From: Thuidium tamariscinum
Taxonomy: Eukaryota; Streptophyta; Bryopsida; Hypnales; Thuidiaceae
Direction: 5' to 3'
NCBI GenBank assembly: GCA_947034885.2
Contig: OX344749.2
Location: 17,561,501-17,625,500, forward strand
DNA: 64,000 nt
Positions within the stretch are counted from its first letter, which is position 1. Each line of letters opens with the position of its first letter. Of this stretch, positions 60,801 to 64,000 are shown piece after piece. The notes below the pieces were generated by a model. That model worked only from the letters and a program-made list of their open reading frames with translations. It had not been told where the DNA came from and did not search any database. Made by a program: the position numbers and the translations under genes.

Positions 60801-61678
60801 GAATTGTATTGTATTGCATTAACTACCGCAGAAATAAAATTCTGGTGGCGCTAATTCCCCTCCCCGCCCCTCTCACTAATAGGACAAGTCAGTGTAGTCA
60901 TCGTCAGTCCCTGTGTGGGATTATTGAACTACCAGGACTGATTTGATCGCTCTTTGTATTGTGCAGTATTCAAGGTATCCGACTAGCGTTGCCGCACTCT
61001 CGTTTAGCAGGGATGGACGCCTCCTTGCCGTTGCGTCTAGTTACACGTACGAGGAGGGTGATAAGCCGTAAGTCGCCATTCTTCTATTCCCCTAATCAAT
61101 TGGTCTTGCTCACTGATTCATTTCAGGCTGTTCTGTATTGATCAAGTGATTAATTAAAAGTGTCTCGTCCAAATAGAACTATGTAATGTTCGTTTCTCTT
61201 TCCATATAATCCTTAGTACATTTCTCAATATAACCCTCACCTACTGAAAATTTCAAATTTTCGAAAGCCCTATTCAACTTTTTTAGATTGCCCCTATTCC
61301 TATAATCTTAAGTCACTATTCTACAAGACACAAGAAATTCGATGTTTAGAATGATCTGCCGCAACATGCTACCATGCTTTTAACTCACCATTGGGCACCG
61401 CAGCTTTCTTCATTTCCGTGCTTGTGCTAAGTCCCGCCTTTAGGTTCGAGAACAAAACATGGAGCATATCCAGTTCTAGTTCGTTGAGTAAATGGATATG
61501 CCCACTACATACTCATGTTGTAATTGTTGAAAAGGATGTTTGCTGCTTCCACAAGGTTGCAAGTTTGATCACGCAATGGTTGGCATTGTGCAGGCATGAA
61601 CCTGATGCTATTTTTGTGCGGAGTGTAAATGAGGCAGAAGTAAAACCCAAACCAAAGGCCTACGCACCTGCGTCCTGA
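57836..61678 (+). CDS. BUB3: Mitotic checkpoint protein BUB3
   Basis: WD40 beta-propeller that brings BUB1/BUBR1-type proteins to kinetochores in the spindle assembly checkpoint. Eight exons, 375 residues, phase-consistent: 57836-58206, 58917-58999, 59554-59805, 59996-60071, 60205-60285, 60492-60570, 60967-61067, 61594-61678. Diagnostic stretches: [20 protein letters not shown] (58-77), [84 protein letters not shown] and the C-terminal [11 protein letters not shown]. Plant BUB3 proteins are about 340 residues; this one has about 35-40 more at the N-terminus, a proline/histidine-rich tract (residues 5-45) in the same exon as the first blade. The first of two adjacent ATGs is taken as start. 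Intron 3 appears to use a GC donor. Confidence 0.95.
59806..59995 (+). other. Likely GC-AG intron of BUB3
   Basis: The only split that restores the conserved [11 protein letters not shown] reading across exons 3 and 4 uses a donor GCATGT preceded by ACAG, with a normal CAG acceptor. AG before the cut and a G-rich match to U1 are typical of GC-AG introns. Nearby GT dinucleotides break the frame with exon 4. Confidence 0.75.
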
Positions 61679-62480
61679 TTGAAAATGGGGCATCAGATCA
61701 TTAAAGCGTCAACTAGGAGAAAAACCTCTAGCTTGAGGTGGCAGGTTGTCAAGGAGAAATTCTGGCATTCAAGTTCCCTCAGAATGGATTTGTGGCATAT
61801 GCAGAGATAAACCAATTTTGCCTCTTCTACTCTTCCTTCAGACTTAATCGATTGCGGTTACGTAGTGTCATCTCTTTTGAATTAGGGGGCTGACTGTTGG
61901 AACGAGGTATAGCATATCAGCACATCAGCTTCAACAGAGTTCTCTAGAATTGCTCCCCGCTAAGTGCGAGACCCATTGAGTTATGGGGCTTGAAATACTG
62001 TAGATTAGTAGACATTGTGTTACTTGAACGTGATCGCAGCAGTAAAATGAGGTTGATTCAACTTACTGAAAAACATGATTGCAAACAACGCCTGTGCAGT
62101 GCTTAGTTTTTTGAAAGTAGGACTATCTCCGTTGCTTTCTTCTGCATGCTTTATATGCGGTTTTCTGCAGTACTCATAGTGGTTTACAACCTCCTACTTA
62201 GAATTTGCATAGGAAGCATTAATTTCGTACATTAATTTATAATGCATTACGAATTAATACATGGTGATAAGAATTTGTTCTCAAAAGGGTTTGGCTACAC
62301 AGATTTCCGCAGCCCTACAACTCCCAAGAATCATCGAGGCATTTGTTAAAATTCTTCTGTTAAAGCGACGCAAATAGTATCCTCTCCCATAGGTACGAAG
62401 TTTTCGGTCAGAATGAGACAATCATTGTTAGTCTGTCATGGTACTGAAATCAAATGAAATCAATAAAAACATAATTTTCA
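61679..62480 (+). other. Probable BUB3 3' UTR and downstream flank
   Basis: Gene-like composition continues past the stop codon. A poly(A)-signal-like AATAAA is present at about 62463, but the real end is unknown. Confidence 0.35.
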
Positions 62481-64000
62481 GTAACATCCTTCTGACATAC
62501 CTGGACGAAGTCTATGTCTGAAGCTGTAAGTATGAAAGACCATGAAGTTTTGACCCCTTTTACAGTGGAAACACCCAAAACCGTCCGAATAAGGAATTCA
62601 GCATGGTTGGAGGCATCTTTTTCTAAAACTGATATTTTTCTAGCATTAGCGAGAGAAAATCATGATTATTCAAAAAAAAAGTTAAATTTTTCGGAATTAG
62701 TATGTAACTTCTATAAATTTTCAAAGAGTTGGCTCCCTAGACCATTGGAACCATCCTATAGGTGTACCCTAAACTGAACTCTGCTGAAATCAGTTGTCAG
62801 TGAATGAAAATTATACATGTGTCTTCAAATTGCATCAGCAAATTAGAGTTAAACACTTGTTAGACACTTTAATGGACGCTCATGGACAGATTTAGTGACA
62901 CTCTAGGGACCTGGAATAGGTACAGGGATGGAAATGGGTGTTTCTCCCTTAACCTGGCGTCAGTTTAGTGACCAGGTGACCAATATGTGAACACTAGGCA
63001 CTTGGAAATCAAGTTTGCGCAATATCCCTAAGGCATTGAATTTTCTAGTATGAAGTTTAAATTAACTCATTAGGCGCTTGGAAATTAAGTTTCTGTAATA
63101 TACAAAGGAATTGGATTTCAAATATGAAGTTTAGATTTGCACTCTTTGTATGCACTAAAATTATAATTGAGATCATGATTTAGACTTACCAAACTCTCAA
63201 AACAAAACTCTCAAAATACATAATTGTAATTAGGTGCATTTTGAGAAAGAAAATGATCACAATGTAAACTTGATAATGAGAAAGAAATTGGAGTAGTTCA
63301 CTTTTGAAGGAAAATAAGAGAAGACAAATGATTAAATTTTGTTGTAGACAAAGATCACGAAAGGAAGTGCACTATAAAAGTCTATAACTACTTTACTTTT
63401 TAGTACAATGTAGTATTTCAAAGCTTAGTATTATTGATATTCAAAAAGTTCATTCATGAAGTTTATTATAGATCTTCATATCTTTGATTTTGTATCCCCT
63501 ACTCTTGAACTCCAATTGCTTGTAATGGATTGCCAGGTGTATAGATAGAGCACATGTATAAAATGCCAATTTTGAATTGTATAGAGTATACATTGTTGCA
63601 CAACTTTGTAATCACTTTTGAAAATTTCCTTCATACAATTCATTCCTTGGTGGACTCGATTTGAAAATTTCCCTTAGTAAATCAATCAGGACACTTCAAA
63701 GATGTAGCATTTGATGATTACAAAATTTTTAGAGCACATTTGAGTTATTTGTAAAGTACACTGAACCGGGGTTTAAACCTCTGAGTTTTGTGAAAAAGCC
63801 GGTTGAGTTTAAAAAGTCGAAATAAAAGTGGATATGAAACTTATTTTTCCATCAAAATGGTGCTTAAAAAAGTTTGGTCCCCACTTTTGAAGTGGTGTGA
63901 CATAAGTATCTTGCAAAAAAGTTTGATGCTTCAACTATAGTTGCCTTCTCAACTTCAAAAAAGTCATGCCTAAAGTGGAGGGGACTTTACAAATGACTCA
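62481..64000. other. AT-rich intergenic DNA
   Basis: No supported gene. An open frame at 62514-62777 has no family match. It contains the short tandem repeat listed separately. Confidence 0.4.
62995..63140. repeat. Two diverged tandem units of about 70 bp
   Basis: AGGCACTTGGAAATCAAGTTT (minus its last base) starts the first unit and AGGCGCTTGGAAATTAAGTT the second, about 76 bp later. Both continue through AATAT and end in TATGAAGTTTA. Function unknown. Confidence 0.6.

Noticed and set aside
1-64000. tRNA or rRNA genes and CRISPR arrays
   Set aside because: No cloverleaf with a GTTCRANNC box in the right context, no rRNA-like segment and no regularly spaced identical repeats were seen; CRISPR is not expected in a plant nuclear genome.

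Overview
The window looks like nuclear DNA of a land plant or close streptophyte relative. The evidence is a B3-domain gene (a plant-lineage family), plant-type VIH and BUB3 proteins, short GT-AG introns and a telo-box in a gene leader. Intergenic DNA is very AT-rich and full of small inverted-repeat transposons, while genes are GC-richer. A non-flowering plant such as a bryophyte would fit, but that is a guess.

Layout. 1-13 kb is gene-poor. It holds a TTAA-flanked piggyBac-like element (253-1176), an interrupted unknown reading frame (2700-3160), a possible LTR-type fossil (about 3.3-4.65 kb), an intronless broken retrocopy of cytosolic methionyl-tRNA synthetase (about 7.56-9.18 kb) and several MITE-like elements. 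A B3-domain gene lies on the minus strand at 13.26-14.55 kb. 15-20.8 kb is again transposon-rich, including two more TTAA-flanked elements. 22.5-33.5 kb is one large minus-strand gene for the bifunctional inositol pyrophosphate kinase/phosphatase VIH (PPIP5K). I could resolve it into 30 coding exons and 1061 codons with phase kept at every junction. 34-44.6 kb is AT-rich intergenic DNA with foldback elements and a set of diverged repeat units.

44.69-54.50 kb is the most striking part. Two complete copies of the splicing factor gene SF3B4 (SAP49) lie tail to tail in a 3.89-kb inverted repeat around a 2.02-kb unique spacer. I found one internal base difference between the arms (Ser versus Pro in the proline-rich tail). 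The arms end within the 5' leader, so the two copies have unrelated upstream DNA. 55.8-57.0 kb holds two TTAA-flanked elements side by side. 57.84-61.68 kb encodes the spindle-checkpoint protein BUB3 in 8 exons, with a proline-rich N-terminal extension and one likely GC-AG intron. The last 2 kb is AT-rich and apparently empty.

The genes do not form a pathway. They are separate housekeeping or regulatory genes: inositol pyrophosphate signalling, U2 snRNP splicing, mitotic checkpoint and one putative transcription factor. Exon models come from reading splice sites and matching protein families from memory; no alignment or transcript data were available.
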